From positions 3,348,001 to 3,412,000 of the forward strand of contig AP026073.1 of the NCBI GenBank assembly GCA_024349765.1: 64,000 nucleotides of DNA. The letters are read 5' to 3'. Under the pieces are notes generated by a model that had not been told where the DNA came from, did not search any database, and saw only the letters and a program-made list of their open reading frames with translations. The stretch is from Streptomyces nigrescens. Its GTDB lineage: Bacteria; Actinomycetota; Actinomycetes; Streptomycetales; Streptomycetaceae. Within the stretch, counting starts at the first letter, position 1; each line of letters opens with the position of its first letter. The position numbers and the translations under genes were made by a program. Below are positions 50,701 through 64,000 of this stretch, one piece after another.

Positions 50701-50926
50701 CTCCGGACAGATCGTGCGCGTGCTCGCCCTGCTGCAGCGCCCGTACCCGAAGCTCACCACGGCCGACCTCTTCCGCTACACCACCGTCCGCGCCATCGCC
50801 CGCCATGTCGACGCGGCCGGCGACGACGGCGGGGAAGCACCGGAACGGTCCCGGCCCGTGGTGCGTGCTGCCGCCCGGACCCAGGCCCTGAACGGCTGGC
50901 GCCGGCGAACCGAACGATCCCGATAG
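47777..50926 (+). CDS. NRPS module C-A-T, glycine-like specificity
   Basis: 1049 residues from GTG 47777 with a G-rich ribosome site. C domain (about 15-420): the motif reads HHAVFDE at 134-140, with both His and Asp kept and Gly changed to Glu, so activity is uncertain. A domain (about 440-900): [36 protein letters not shown] and NGKLD. T domain: Ser976 in LGGTSGQIV, followed by a 60-residue basic tail. The by-eye code DILQFGCVW plus K resembles the glycine code (six of nine positions). It is the first gene of the rightward operon, 29 bases ahead of the large NRPS. It may load or extend the donor for that enzyme. Confidence 0.92.
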   Translation: MTSDDDAGNAVRPADSAQTRFFLLDQQGGRATTLLQHIRIDGPVDEERMTAAARAVCRAQPALRTSLHPTAEGLVQRTHPVSEVDIRTGRADDESALDGWIAEARAPLPHGAGPLCRIRIIGMPGRTHCLVGVHHAVFDEDSAAVLLRQLAGAYAEGPEALTAADPHRPAPQPARRAALHAFWADHLAGAPTDTALPHLPTAPGGGTGHGVVSLPLDAALTAALRERARESGATPFAQVLAAVAVVVGWYGDTEDVVLASVATTRTAADAEVIGCLQNTLPVRLPLHGADTASVLDRATDALFDALDHCDLPIEDILTVSGATRRPGRTPLTQIICTQATAAAPLTTGDLRWQLVPAEDARSEYGLAVTLHQDPAGALTLTVGYDRAALPAASARLFAEHLAGALAAFGTAPAAPLTALRLYTPGPPPPATPAAEAGPAVPELISEHARHTPGATALIAGSERVTYAELDRRVRDLAAALIEAGVRPGDRVGVCLPRTADLLVALVAAWRAGAAYLPLDPGYPAGRLRMMVEDARPAVVVGDAAAARVLASTGVTLVGPDTVAGRAPEQWPVLAPQDPAYVIHTSGSTGRPKGVIVRHDNLAALFSAFAQVLPEPPQVSVAGASVSFDISVLELFWPLATGRTVLLTSHQQVADAEVPRGALYQCTPTMARILADDPAGRRLLGGLAVLFIGGEPLARDLADRLTDLVPGPVFNCYGPTETTVWSTVWRVEPQVPVHIGRPLAGEECRVVDAHGRPLPPGVPGRLLILGAGVGSGYWQRPDLTAERFAEHDGRSGYDTGDLAALDPEHGLRFLGRADTQVKVLGQRIELAEIETVLRAHPAVQEAVATVSGDGTAVTACLIPTDPASPAGDGRPRPAPAALADELRRHAAVSLVPAMVPAAWLLVEALPQLPNGKLDRAAVADWAPTAAPAPVVDEPSAGPHSGQATEVVRRAWEHVLGAPVRGLDTHFFDLGGTSGQIVRVLALLQRPYPKLTTADLFRYTTVRAIARHVDAAGDDGGEAPERSRPVVRAAARTQALNGWRRRTERSR

Positions 50927-50955
50927 CACACCGGTGACAGAAGGGCCGACGATCA

Positions 50956-58044
<7,089 letters not shown>

Positions 58045-58079
58045 CGGGCCGTGCCGCCGACCACCCCACAGGAGCCCAC

Positions 58080-58112
58080 GTGACCAGCAACCCGGACGGG
58101 GAACCCGCATGA
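58080..58112 (+). other. Ten-codon mini-ORF coupled to the P450 start
   Basis: AGGAG at 58070-58074 precedes a GTG (58080) that opens a ten-residue frame, MTSNPDGEPA, whose TGA overlaps the P450 ATG as ATGA. The P450 itself has no good ribosome site of its own, so ribosomes may reach it by re-initiation. The peptide also recalls the start of MbtH-like proteins (MT-NP-DG), so it could be an MbtH gene remnant. Confidence 0.4.
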
Positions 58113-59323
58113 CCGCACCGCGCCACACCATCCCGTTCGACCTCATCGACCCGGCCGTCCACCCGGACCCCGACGCCTGCGACGCCTGGCGCACCCTGCG
58201 CGACGCCCACCCGGTCGCCTGGTGCGAGGCCGACGGCGACCGTCCCGGCTTCTGGGTGATCACCCGCTACCAGGACCTCGCCACCGTCTACCGCGACACC
58301 GCCCGGCTCAGCTCCGAACAGGGCAACATGCTCGGCACCCTGCTCACCGGCGGCGACCCGGCCGGCGGCCGGATGCTGGTCGTCACCGACCCGCCCCGGC
58401 ACTCCGCGGTGCGCAAGGTGCTGCAGGGGGCGTTCTCCGCCCGGGCCATGGCGCAGATCGCCGACAGCGTCCGGGCGGCCACCAAGGACCTGGTGGCGGC
58501 CGTCGTCGACGCCGGCGGCGGTGACTTCGTCGCCGATGTCGCCGCGCAGATCCCGCTGATGGCCATCTGCGAACTGCTCGACGTACCACCCGCCGACCGC
58601 ACCCTGATGCTCGATCTGACGATGGCGGCGATGGGCGACGACGGCACCCCGGAGGCCGCCGAGGCCGCGGCCGACGCGCAGGAGGACATCCTGCTGTACT
58701 ACGCCGGACTGCTGCCCGGCCGGCGGGAGTTCCCGGGCGCGGACGTGGTCAGCCTGCTGGCGAACGGTGAGGCCGGCGGCACGCCGCTGAGCGACGCCGA
58801 AGTGCTGCTGAACTGCTACAACATCATCATCGGCGGCGACGAGACCACCCGGCTGTCCTCCGCCGGCGCCGTGCTGGCCCTGATCGAGCACCCCGAGCAG
58901 TGGCGGCGCCTGCGCCAGGACGAGGGCCTGCTCGACTCCGCCGTCGAAGAGGTGCTGCGCTGGACCACCCCGGTCACCCACCTCGGACGGACCGCCACGA
59001 CGGACCTCACGCTGCGCGGCTGCGACATCAAGGAGGGCGACATCGTCACCCTCTGGAACACCTCCGCCAACCGCGACGAGGACGTCTTCCCTGACCCCTA
59101 CCGCTTCGACCTCGCCCGCACCCCGAACCGGCACCTCGCCCTCGGCCACGGCCCGCACTTCTGCCTCGGCGGCCCGCTGGCCCGGGTCGAACTCCGGGTC
59201 ATGCTGGAGGAGTTGCGCCACCAGGTGGGCGAACTGGAGCTGTCCGGACCGGTCGAACGGCTCCGGTCCAGCTTCCTGACCGGGGTCAGCCGGCTGCCGG
59301 TGCGCTGCACCGCCGCCGGCTGA
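58109..59323 (+). CDS. Cytochrome P450 of the NRPS cluster
   Basis: 404 residues from ATG 58109. I-helix oxygen-binding IIIGGDETTR, K-helix EEVLRW, and heme loop LGHGPHFCLGGPLA with Cys352 (the usual first Phe is Leu). This is a typical class I actinobacterial P450 that would need ferredoxin partners encoded elsewhere. In NRPS clusters such enzymes hydroxylate a carrier-bound amino acid or the released peptide, or form C-C, C-O or C-S bonds. It is co-transcribed with the TE-bearing NRPS, 65 bases downstream, and converges on the cysteine-like NRPS gene with 18 bases between the ends. Confidence 0.94.
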   Translation: MTAPRHTIPFDLIDPAVHPDPDACDAWRTLRDAHPVAWCEADGDRPGFWVITRYQDLATVYRDTARLSSEQGNMLGTLLTGGDPAGGRMLVVTDPPRHSAVRKVLQGAFSARAMAQIADSVRAATKDLVAAVVDAGGGDFVADVAAQIPLMAICELLDVPPADRTLMLDLTMAAMGDDGTPEAAEAAADAQEDILLYYAGLLPGRREFPGADVVSLLANGEAGGTPLSDAEVLLNCYNIIIGGDETTRLSSAGAVLALIEHPEQWRRLRQDEGLLDSAVEEVLRWTTPVTHLGRTATTDLTLRGCDIKEGDIVTLWNTSANRDEDVFPDPYRFDLARTPNRHLALGHGPHFCLGGPLARVELRVMLEELRHQVGELELSGPVERLRSSFLTGVSRLPVRCTAAG

Positions 59324-59341
59324 CCCACGAGGGACCCTTCC

Positions 59342-61816
59342 CTACACCGCGGCGTCCGGCCCGGGTGACCGCTCCGCGCCCCCGGGCCCACCCGCCGTGG
59401 CCTCGAGATGCGCGGCCAGCAGCCGCAGCGTCGAATGCCGGTACAGGTCCACCAGGGTGATCTCGGGGACCTGCGTCATGCTGCGCAGCGCCTTCATCGA
59501 GTCGCCGCCCAGCCGGAAGAAGTCGTCGTCCCGCCCGATCGCCTCGACCCCCAGCACCTCGCGCCAGGCAGCGGCGATCCGCTCCTCCCACGGGCCGCTC
59601 GGGGCGGCGCCCGCGGGTACGGCGCCGTCCCGGTCCCCGTCGTGCGGCGACGGGGCCGCTGGCAGCGCCTTGCGGTCCAGCTTGCCGTTCGGGCTCAGCG
59701 GCATCGCGGACAGCACCAGCAGCGTGCCGGGCACCATATGGGCCGGCAGCCGGGTCGCCAGCCGGTCGCGGATCTCGTCCGGGTCGAGCACCTCGCCCTC
59801 GCGCGGGACGACGTAGCCGACCAGGACCGGTGCGCCGGTGGCATCGGGCCGCGCCGCCACCGCCGCTTCCTTGATCCGGGGGTGGTCCCGCAGCACGGAC
59901 TCGATCTCGGTCAGCTCGACCCGCAGCCCGTGAATCTTGACCTGGAGGTCGGTCCGGCCGAGCAGCTCGATCAGCCCGTCGGCGTCGCACCGCGCCAGGT
60001 CGCCGGTGCGGTACAGCCGCTCGCCGGACACCGGGCCGTACGACCAGTCCAGGAACCGCTCGGCGGTGAGCTCGGGCAGGTCCAGATAGCCCACGGCCAG
60101 GCCGTCGCCCGCCAGGTACAGCTCGCCGGTCACGCCCGGCGGAACGGGCTGCAGCGCCTCGTCCAGGAGGTAGGTCCGCTGATTGGCCATCGGCCGCCCG
60201 TACGGGATGCTGGTCCAGCCGGGGTCGGTCGCCTCGACCTCGTAGAGCGTCGAATAGATCGAGGCCTCGGTGGCCCCGCCGAGCGAGACGAACCGCGCGT
60301 CCGGCGCGAACTCCCGCGTCCGGTCGGGCATCTTCACGGGGATCCAGTCCCCGGCGAGCATGATCAGCCGGAGCGAGCGCAGCGACGCGGGGCCGTCCGC
60401 GGCGGTCGCGTCGAGGTGGTCCAGCACCAGCTCCAGCAGCGCCGGGGCGGTGTTCCAGACGGTCACGCCGTGCTCCGCGGCCAGTTCGGCCCAGTGCGCG
60501 GGTTCCTTGGCGCGGCCCGGCGCCGGGAGCACGAGGGTGCCGCCGGCCGCGGTCATGCCGAGGAACTCGTAGACCGACATGTCGAAGCTCGGCGAGGACA
60601 GCCCCAGCACGCTGTCGCCGGGGCCGACGGCGAAGCGGGTGTTGAGGTCCGCGATGTTGTTGAGCACGCCCCGGTGGCGCAGCGCGATCGGCTTCGGCCG
60701 TCCCGTGGACCCCGAGGTGTGGATCACGTAGCAGAGGTTGTCCGGGCCGGCCACGGGCTCGAGGTCGTCCTCCGGCCGCTCGGCCAGGGCCGCCCCGTCC
60801 CGGTCCAGCAGGATCAGCTGGCCCTGCACCACGGAATCCGCGCCGCTGCCCAGAGCGTCGGCGAGCCCGGTCCGGCTGATCAGGGCCACGCACGACGCAC
60901 CGGAGATCATCGTGGTCAGCCGCGCCCGGGGATACCCGGGATCCAGCGGCACATAGGCCCCGCCGGCCTTGAGCACCCCGAGCATGGCGACGAGCAGCTC
61001 GGGGGAGTGGTCGAGGAAGAGGCCGACGCGGTCGTCCGGGCCGACGCCCAGGTCCCGCAGATGGCGGGCGAGCCGGTTGGCCGCGGCATCGATCTCCCGG
61101 AACGTCCGCCGGGCCGTCCCCTGGACCACGGCGACGGCCTCGGGTGCCTGCCGGGCCCGCTCCTGGAACACCTCGTGCAGACAGGCACCTTCGTGGGGCA
61201 GTGTCACGGCGGTGTCGTTCCACTCCAGCAGGACGCGGCGCTGCTCGGCCTCGGTGAGCAGGGCGAGCTGCTCCAGCGGCCGGTCCGGGTGGCACACGGC
61301 GTCCGTGAGCAGATGCCCGTAGTGGCTGAGCATCCGCTGCGCCGTCGCCGGGGCGAAGAGCCCGTCGTCGAAGTGGAGGGCGGCCCACCGGGAGCCCGTG
61401 TCCGCCGCCGGCAGGGCGAGTTCGGCCTCGTAGGGCCGGGGGTCGCCGTCCACCGGGGGCGCGCCGATGCGTACGCCGAGCCGGGCCGGCGCCGTCCCGG
61501 GGTGCGCCACGGCGCCGGCCTCACCCGCCAGCCCGCGCAGCGTGCTCCCGCCGGTGACGGAGAAGCGCAGCAGCGCCTCCTTGCCGCCTTCCCGGCCCAC
61601 CCGGAACTCGACCTGGTTCTGCCCGGAATAGCGGTACACCAGCGCGGCGAATCCGGCCAGGAGCACGTTCTCCGGGGTGGTCGCACACGAGGCGGCCAGC
61701 GCGCGGACCGCGTCGTCGTACAGCCCGGGAATCTCCTGGCGCACCACTGCCGTACACGCCGGTGCATCGACGCCACGAGGCCGGTCCGTGGGGAGTTGGG
61801 CGGCATGGGAGGACAA
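59342..61816 (-). CDS. NRPS with truncated condensation domain: (C)-A-T, cysteine-like specificity
   Basis: 824 residues from TTG 61816, supported by CAGGAG seven bases ahead. The first 200 residues match only the C-terminal half of a C domain (ATTPENVLLAGFAALVYRYS onward) and contain no HHxxxDG. The A domain (about 215-700) has [20 protein letters not shown], the unusual A5 [18 protein letters not shown] and NGKLDRK. The T domain has Ser773 in LGGDSMKAL. A5 of the GGATEASI type is common in cysteine-activating A domains, and the by-eye code DMYNMALIY plus K resembles the Cys code at six of nine positions. It probably loads Cys or an analogue as a starter or trans-supplied unit. Confidence 0.9.
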   Translation of the reverse strand: MSSHAAQLPTDRPRGVDAPACTAVVRQEIPGLYDDAVRALAASCATTPENVLLAGFAALVYRYSGQNQVEFRVGREGGKEALLRFSVTGGSTLRGLAGEAGAVAHPGTAPARLGVRIGAPPVDGDPRPYEAELALPAADTGSRWAALHFDDGLFAPATAQRMLSHYGHLLTDAVCHPDRPLEQLALLTEAEQRRVLLEWNDTAVTLPHEGACLHEVFQERARQAPEAVAVVQGTARRTFREIDAAANRLARHLRDLGVGPDDRVGLFLDHSPELLVAMLGVLKAGGAYVPLDPGYPRARLTTMISGASCVALISRTGLADALGSGADSVVQGQLILLDRDGAALAERPEDDLEPVAGPDNLCYVIHTSGSTGRPKPIALRHRGVLNNIADLNTRFAVGPGDSVLGLSSPSFDMSVYEFLGMTAAGGTLVLPAPGRAKEPAHWAELAAEHGVTVWNTAPALLELVLDHLDATAADGPASLRSLRLIMLAGDWIPVKMPDRTREFAPDARFVSLGGATEASIYSTLYEVEATDPGWTSIPYGRPMANQRTYLLDEALQPVPPGVTGELYLAGDGLAVGYLDLPELTAERFLDWSYGPVSGERLYRTGDLARCDADGLIELLGRTDLQVKIHGLRVELTEIESVLRDHPRIKEAAVAARPDATGAPVLVGYVVPREGEVLDPDEIRDRLATRLPAHMVPGTLLVLSAMPLSPNGKLDRKALPAAPSPHDGDRDGAVPAGAAPSGPWEERIAAAWREVLGVEAIGRDDDFFRLGGDSMKALRSMTQVPEITLVDLYRHSTLRLLAAHLEATAGGPGGAERSPGPDAAV

Positions 61817-62172
61817 TTACCGTCTCCTGTCTCGGAGTTTCTCGACTTCGCAGGGGAATTTCGGCGGCGGGCAATCGGTGGGGCGCGGCTGCGCACCGAT
61901 GCCGGGTCGGGAACCTCCGAGTCCGGGAACTGTCCCGCTCAGTGGCCAATCCGGGCTGCGCGCCCGGCTGTTGGCGACATTAACCGGCCACCACTGACCG
62001 CCACAATGTGGCGGGCGTCACATACCCCGGTCCGTGCCTGCTGCATAATCATGTACTCCCCAAGGGGGCCTCGACGAGGACGTACACGGGAATTCCGTCG
62101 CCGTCTCCCTGTCGCGCGGCAACCGACCGGCCGCACGGCGCCGTGTCATCCGACCGCAGGGGGAAGAGCCGT
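61817..62172. promoter_or_regulatory. Divergent control region between the Cys-like NRPS and the C-S lyase
   Basis: 356 bases without a supported gene. It includes a 17-base perfect palindrome (61998-62014), a CATAAT box (62044-62049) that could be a rightward -10 without an obvious -35, and scattered AT-richer stretches. The two flanking genes read away from each other, so the region should control both. Confidence 0.6.
61998..62014. promoter_or_regulatory. Perfect 17-base palindrome, candidate operator
   Basis: CCGCCACA (61998-62005), a central A (62006) and TGTGGCGG (62007-62014) are perfect inverted arms. Position near the middle of a divergent promoter region suggests a dimeric regulator site. 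It lacks the terminator context, since both neighbouring genes point away. Confidence 0.5.
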
Positions 62173-63369
62173 ATGAGCACCGACATTTCGCCGGCCGCGC
62201 TCGACGCCGTCGAACTGCACCACCTCGCACAACGGGACGGCGAGAAATGGGCCACGGCCGGTGAGGGCATGCTGTCCTCCTGGGTCGCCGACATGGACTT
62301 CCCGACCGCACCCGCCATCCGTGAGGCACTGATACGCCGCGCGGACGGCGATCTCGGCTACCCCACGTGGTTCGACGAGAGTCAGGGCGGCCCGCTCGGG
62401 GAGGTCTTCGCCGCCCGGATGCACCGCAAGTACGGCCACCGGCCCGAACCCACCCACGCCCGGCTGTTCACCGACATCAACCAGGCGATGCTCGCCACGC
62501 TGCAGGTCGCCACCGACCCGGGCGACGCCGTCCTGCTGCACACCCCGGCCTGTCCGCCGTTCGTCGACGTCATCGAGAAGATCGGTCGCCGGCCGCTGAC
62601 CGTGCCCGTCGAAGAGGGGCCGGATGGCTGGGGGTTCGACCAGGAGCGGATGGAACGCGCCGCGGCGGACGGGGACGTGGGGCGGTGCCGGGTGCTCTTC
62701 CTGGTGAACCCGCACAACCCCACCGGCCGGGTCTTCCGCCGGGACGAACTGGAGGCGCTGGCCGAACTCGTCCTCCGGCGCGATCTGTTGGTGATCTCCG
62801 ACGAGGTGCACGCGGACCTGACCCACGCCCCGCACCGGCACCTCCCCTTCGCCTCGCTCGGCCCGGAGATCGCCGCCCGCACCATCACCCTCACCTCGGG
62901 CAGCAAGGCGTTCAACCTCGCCGGGATCCGCTGCGCGCTGGCCCACATCGGCCCGCCGGCCGTCCGCGAGGCCGTCGACGCCCGGCGCGGGCTGCTCTTC
63001 GGACAGGTGGGAGTGCTCGCGGTCGAGGCACTGAAGGCCGCCTGGACGGCCGGTGACGACTGGCTGGCCGACGTCATGGCGGTCCTGGACCGCAACCGGC
63101 GGCGGCTGGCCGAGCGGCTGCCCCACGGGGTCCGCTGCCGCACCCCGGAGGCCACCTTCCTGGCCTGGCTCGACTGCCGGGGCCTCGGGCTCGGCGCCGA
63201 CCCGATGCCGTTCTTCCGCGACCAGGCGAAGGTGCTGCTCTTCTCCGGCCCGGCCTTCGGTGCCGACGGCGAGGGATTCGTCCGGCTCAATTTCGGTACG
63301 TCACCCCAGATCCTCGAAGAGACGCTGGCGCGCATGGACACCGCGCTGCGCCGGCACCGCGGGGAATGA
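62173..63369 (+). CDS. MalY/PatB-type PLP-dependent C-S lyase
   Basis: 398 residues from ATG 62173 with AGGGGGAAGAG ahead; a longer in-frame start was rejected. Family features of the MalY/PatB branch of aminotransferase class I/II: WVADMDFPTAPAIREAL near the N terminus, FLVNPHNPTGRVF, ISDEVHADL, and PLP Lys245 in SGSKAFNLAG. These enzymes cleave the C-S bond of cysteine S-conjugates or cystathionine, giving a thiol, pyruvate and ammonia. Divergence from a cysteine-like NRPS suggests it frees a thiol from a cysteine-derived adduct in this pathway, as GliI does in gliotoxin synthesis. An ordinary aminotransferase is the main alternative. Confidence 0.88.
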   Translation: MSTDISPAALDAVELHHLAQRDGEKWATAGEGMLSSWVADMDFPTAPAIREALIRRADGDLGYPTWFDESQGGPLGEVFAARMHRKYGHRPEPTHARLFTDINQAMLATLQVATDPGDAVLLHTPACPPFVDVIEKIGRRPLTVPVEEGPDGWGFDQERMERAAADGDVGRCRVLFLVNPHNPTGRVFRRDELEALAELVLRRDLLVISDEVHADLTHAPHRHLPFASLGPEIAARTITLTSGSKAFNLAGIRCALAHIGPPAVREAVDARRGLLFGQVGVLAVEALKAAWTAGDDWLADVMAVLDRNRRRLAERLPHGVRCRTPEATFLAWLDCRGLGLGADPMPFFRDQAKVLLFSGPAFGADGEGFVRLNFGTSPQILEETLARMDTALRRHRGE

Positions 63370-63427
63370 AACCCCGGTCCTGGGCGCCCGGGCCGAAAAC
63401 GACAATGTGGACAGTTTTTCTTTGTCG

Positions 63428-63455
63428 TTGACGCGCGCCGGGCCGGGGCTAGTAA
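63428..63455 (+). promoter_or_regulatory. Candidate promoter for the right-edge gene
   Basis: TTGACG (63428-63433) and TAGTAA (63450-63455) with a 16-base spacer, in an AT-rich pocket after the C-S lyase stop. It would give a leader of about 185 bases before the ATG at 63647. Confidence 0.5.
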
Positions 63456-63646
63456 AGTTCGGAAAGATCACGGGGGACAAAGTCGGGGGACTTTCCCGGG
63501 AGTTCAGACGCCCATGCGCAGAACGCCCCGGCACCATCGCGAGAATGCCACCCGCTCTTTTTGTGGCGTCCCACCGGATCCCTTGCGTCACCGATGTCCG
63601 CGTTCCGGGCAAAGACCCCGGGAGAAATCGGAAATCCGGAGGACTG

Positions 63647-64000
63647 ATGGCCACGCACGCCATGGAAAAGGTGTATTCGGGGAACGGCACCGTACGGCTG
63701 CACCGGGCCGGGGACGTGACCGACCCCGACGCCTTCCGGGAACGACGCCGCACCCGCAGAAAACGATTGACCGAGTACCTGGCCGACGGCCGGGCGGAAA
63801 CCCGCTATTTCCCGGTGCTGTCCGTACTGGCACCGGTCATGACCCAGTCCGAGGGCGAAATCACCTACCCGGGCGACCCGATGTGCCTCTACACGGCGCT
63901 GAGCCTCGCCGTGCACCGGGCGGTGGCCGACGCCGGCCCGCTGGCGGACGCCGAGCACTACACCGATCTCGCACCCGAGTGGACCCGGTTCCCCTCCAAG
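63647..64000 (+). CDS. Unidentified protein, cut by right edge
   Basis: At least 118 codons from ATG 63647, preceded by GGAGGACTG, with typical codon bias, open to the window end. The translation begins MATHAMEKVYSGNGTVRLHR, then a basic stretch (RERRRTRRKRLTEYL), YFPVLSVLAPVMTQSEGEIT and LYTALSLAVHRAVADAG. No signal peptide is seen. I do not recognise the family. It has its own promoter-like element and probably belongs to the cluster, since it follows the C-S lyase on the same strand. Confidence 0.75.
   Translation, partial: MATHAMEKVYSGNGTVRLHRAGDVTDPDAFRERRRTRRKRLTEYLADGRAETRYFPVLSVLAPVMTQSEGEITYPGDPMCLYTALSLAVHRAVADAGPLADAEHYTDLAPEWTRFPSK

Noticed and set aside
58109-59323. P450 heme loop lacking the first Phe, considered as a pseudogene sign
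   Set aside because: Leu replaces Phe in LGHGPHFCLGG, but the Cys ligand, I-helix and ExxR motifs are intact, and this substitution occurs in functional P450s.
59408-62176. A 922-residue rightward frame opposite the Cys-like NRPS
   Set aside because: It mirrors an intact A-T gene and has no domain signature; a shadow frame.

Overview
The window looks like chromosomal DNA of a Streptomyces or close relative. It has very high GC with strong third-position GC bias, GTG/TTG starts, four-base ATGA/GTGA stop-start overlaps, a Tat-type lipoprotein signal, and rare TTA (bldA-type) leucine codons in a few genes. I saw no rRNA, tRNA, CRISPR array, insertion sequence or phage gene. All functional calls come from reading the translations by eye. 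No database search was run.

Region 1 (1-8.4 kb) has an MFS exporter divergent from a MocR-type regulator, followed by a tightly overlapping stressosome operon: RsbR-like STAS protein, RsbS-like STAS protein, RsbT-like kinase, then two SpoIIE/PP2C phosphatases. The last of these carries a TTA codon. An orphan RsbW-like ATPase and a GNAT acetyltransferase follow. Region 2 (8.4-24.1 kb) is a Wzx/Wzy-type exopolysaccharide locus: WcaJ-type initiating transferase, GDP-mannose dehydratase and GDP-fucose synthase, two glycosyltransferases, a sugar O-acetyltransferase, polymerase, a chain-length protein with a degenerate kinase domain, and flippase. It also holds a secreted beta-propeller protein, a beta-helix lipoprotein, and a cytidylyltransferase plus CDP-alcohol phosphotransferase pair that may add a phospho-polyol. 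Two of its genes contain TTA codons.

Region 3 (24.3-33.1 kb) is ordinary accessory DNA: small secreted proteins, an orphan ATPase, a ferritin-like protein, small membrane proteins, a methyltransferase, an alpha/beta hydrolase, a CsbD-like stress protein, a flavin monooxygenase divergent from its probable PadR repressor with a repeated operator, and two coupled unknown genes.

Region 4 (33.1 kb to the right edge) is a large hybrid NRPS/PKS gene cluster that I cannot match to a known product. Two operons diverge from a low-GC control region at 47.45-47.78 kb, which contains a perfect TGTGA-N6-TCACA palindrome. The left operon encodes a free carrier protein, C-A-T, KS-AT-T, a luciferase-like monooxygenase, a C domain fused to a dead carrier domain, an exporter, a free C domain, a type II thioesterase and a free A domain. 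The right operon encodes C-A-T, C-A-T-C-A-T-TE and a P450. A third unit has a truncated-C-A-T protein with a cysteine-like A domain, divergent from a MalY/PatB-type C-S lyase. Another unknown gene runs off the right end. Four of seven condensation domains have damaged or missing active-site motifs, so the line must work with discrete or trans-acting domains. The cysteine-like A domain beside a C-S lyase suggests a sulfur-bearing product. The window shows no MbtH gene, phosphopantetheinyl transferase or pathway-specific activator, so the cluster probably continues to the right.
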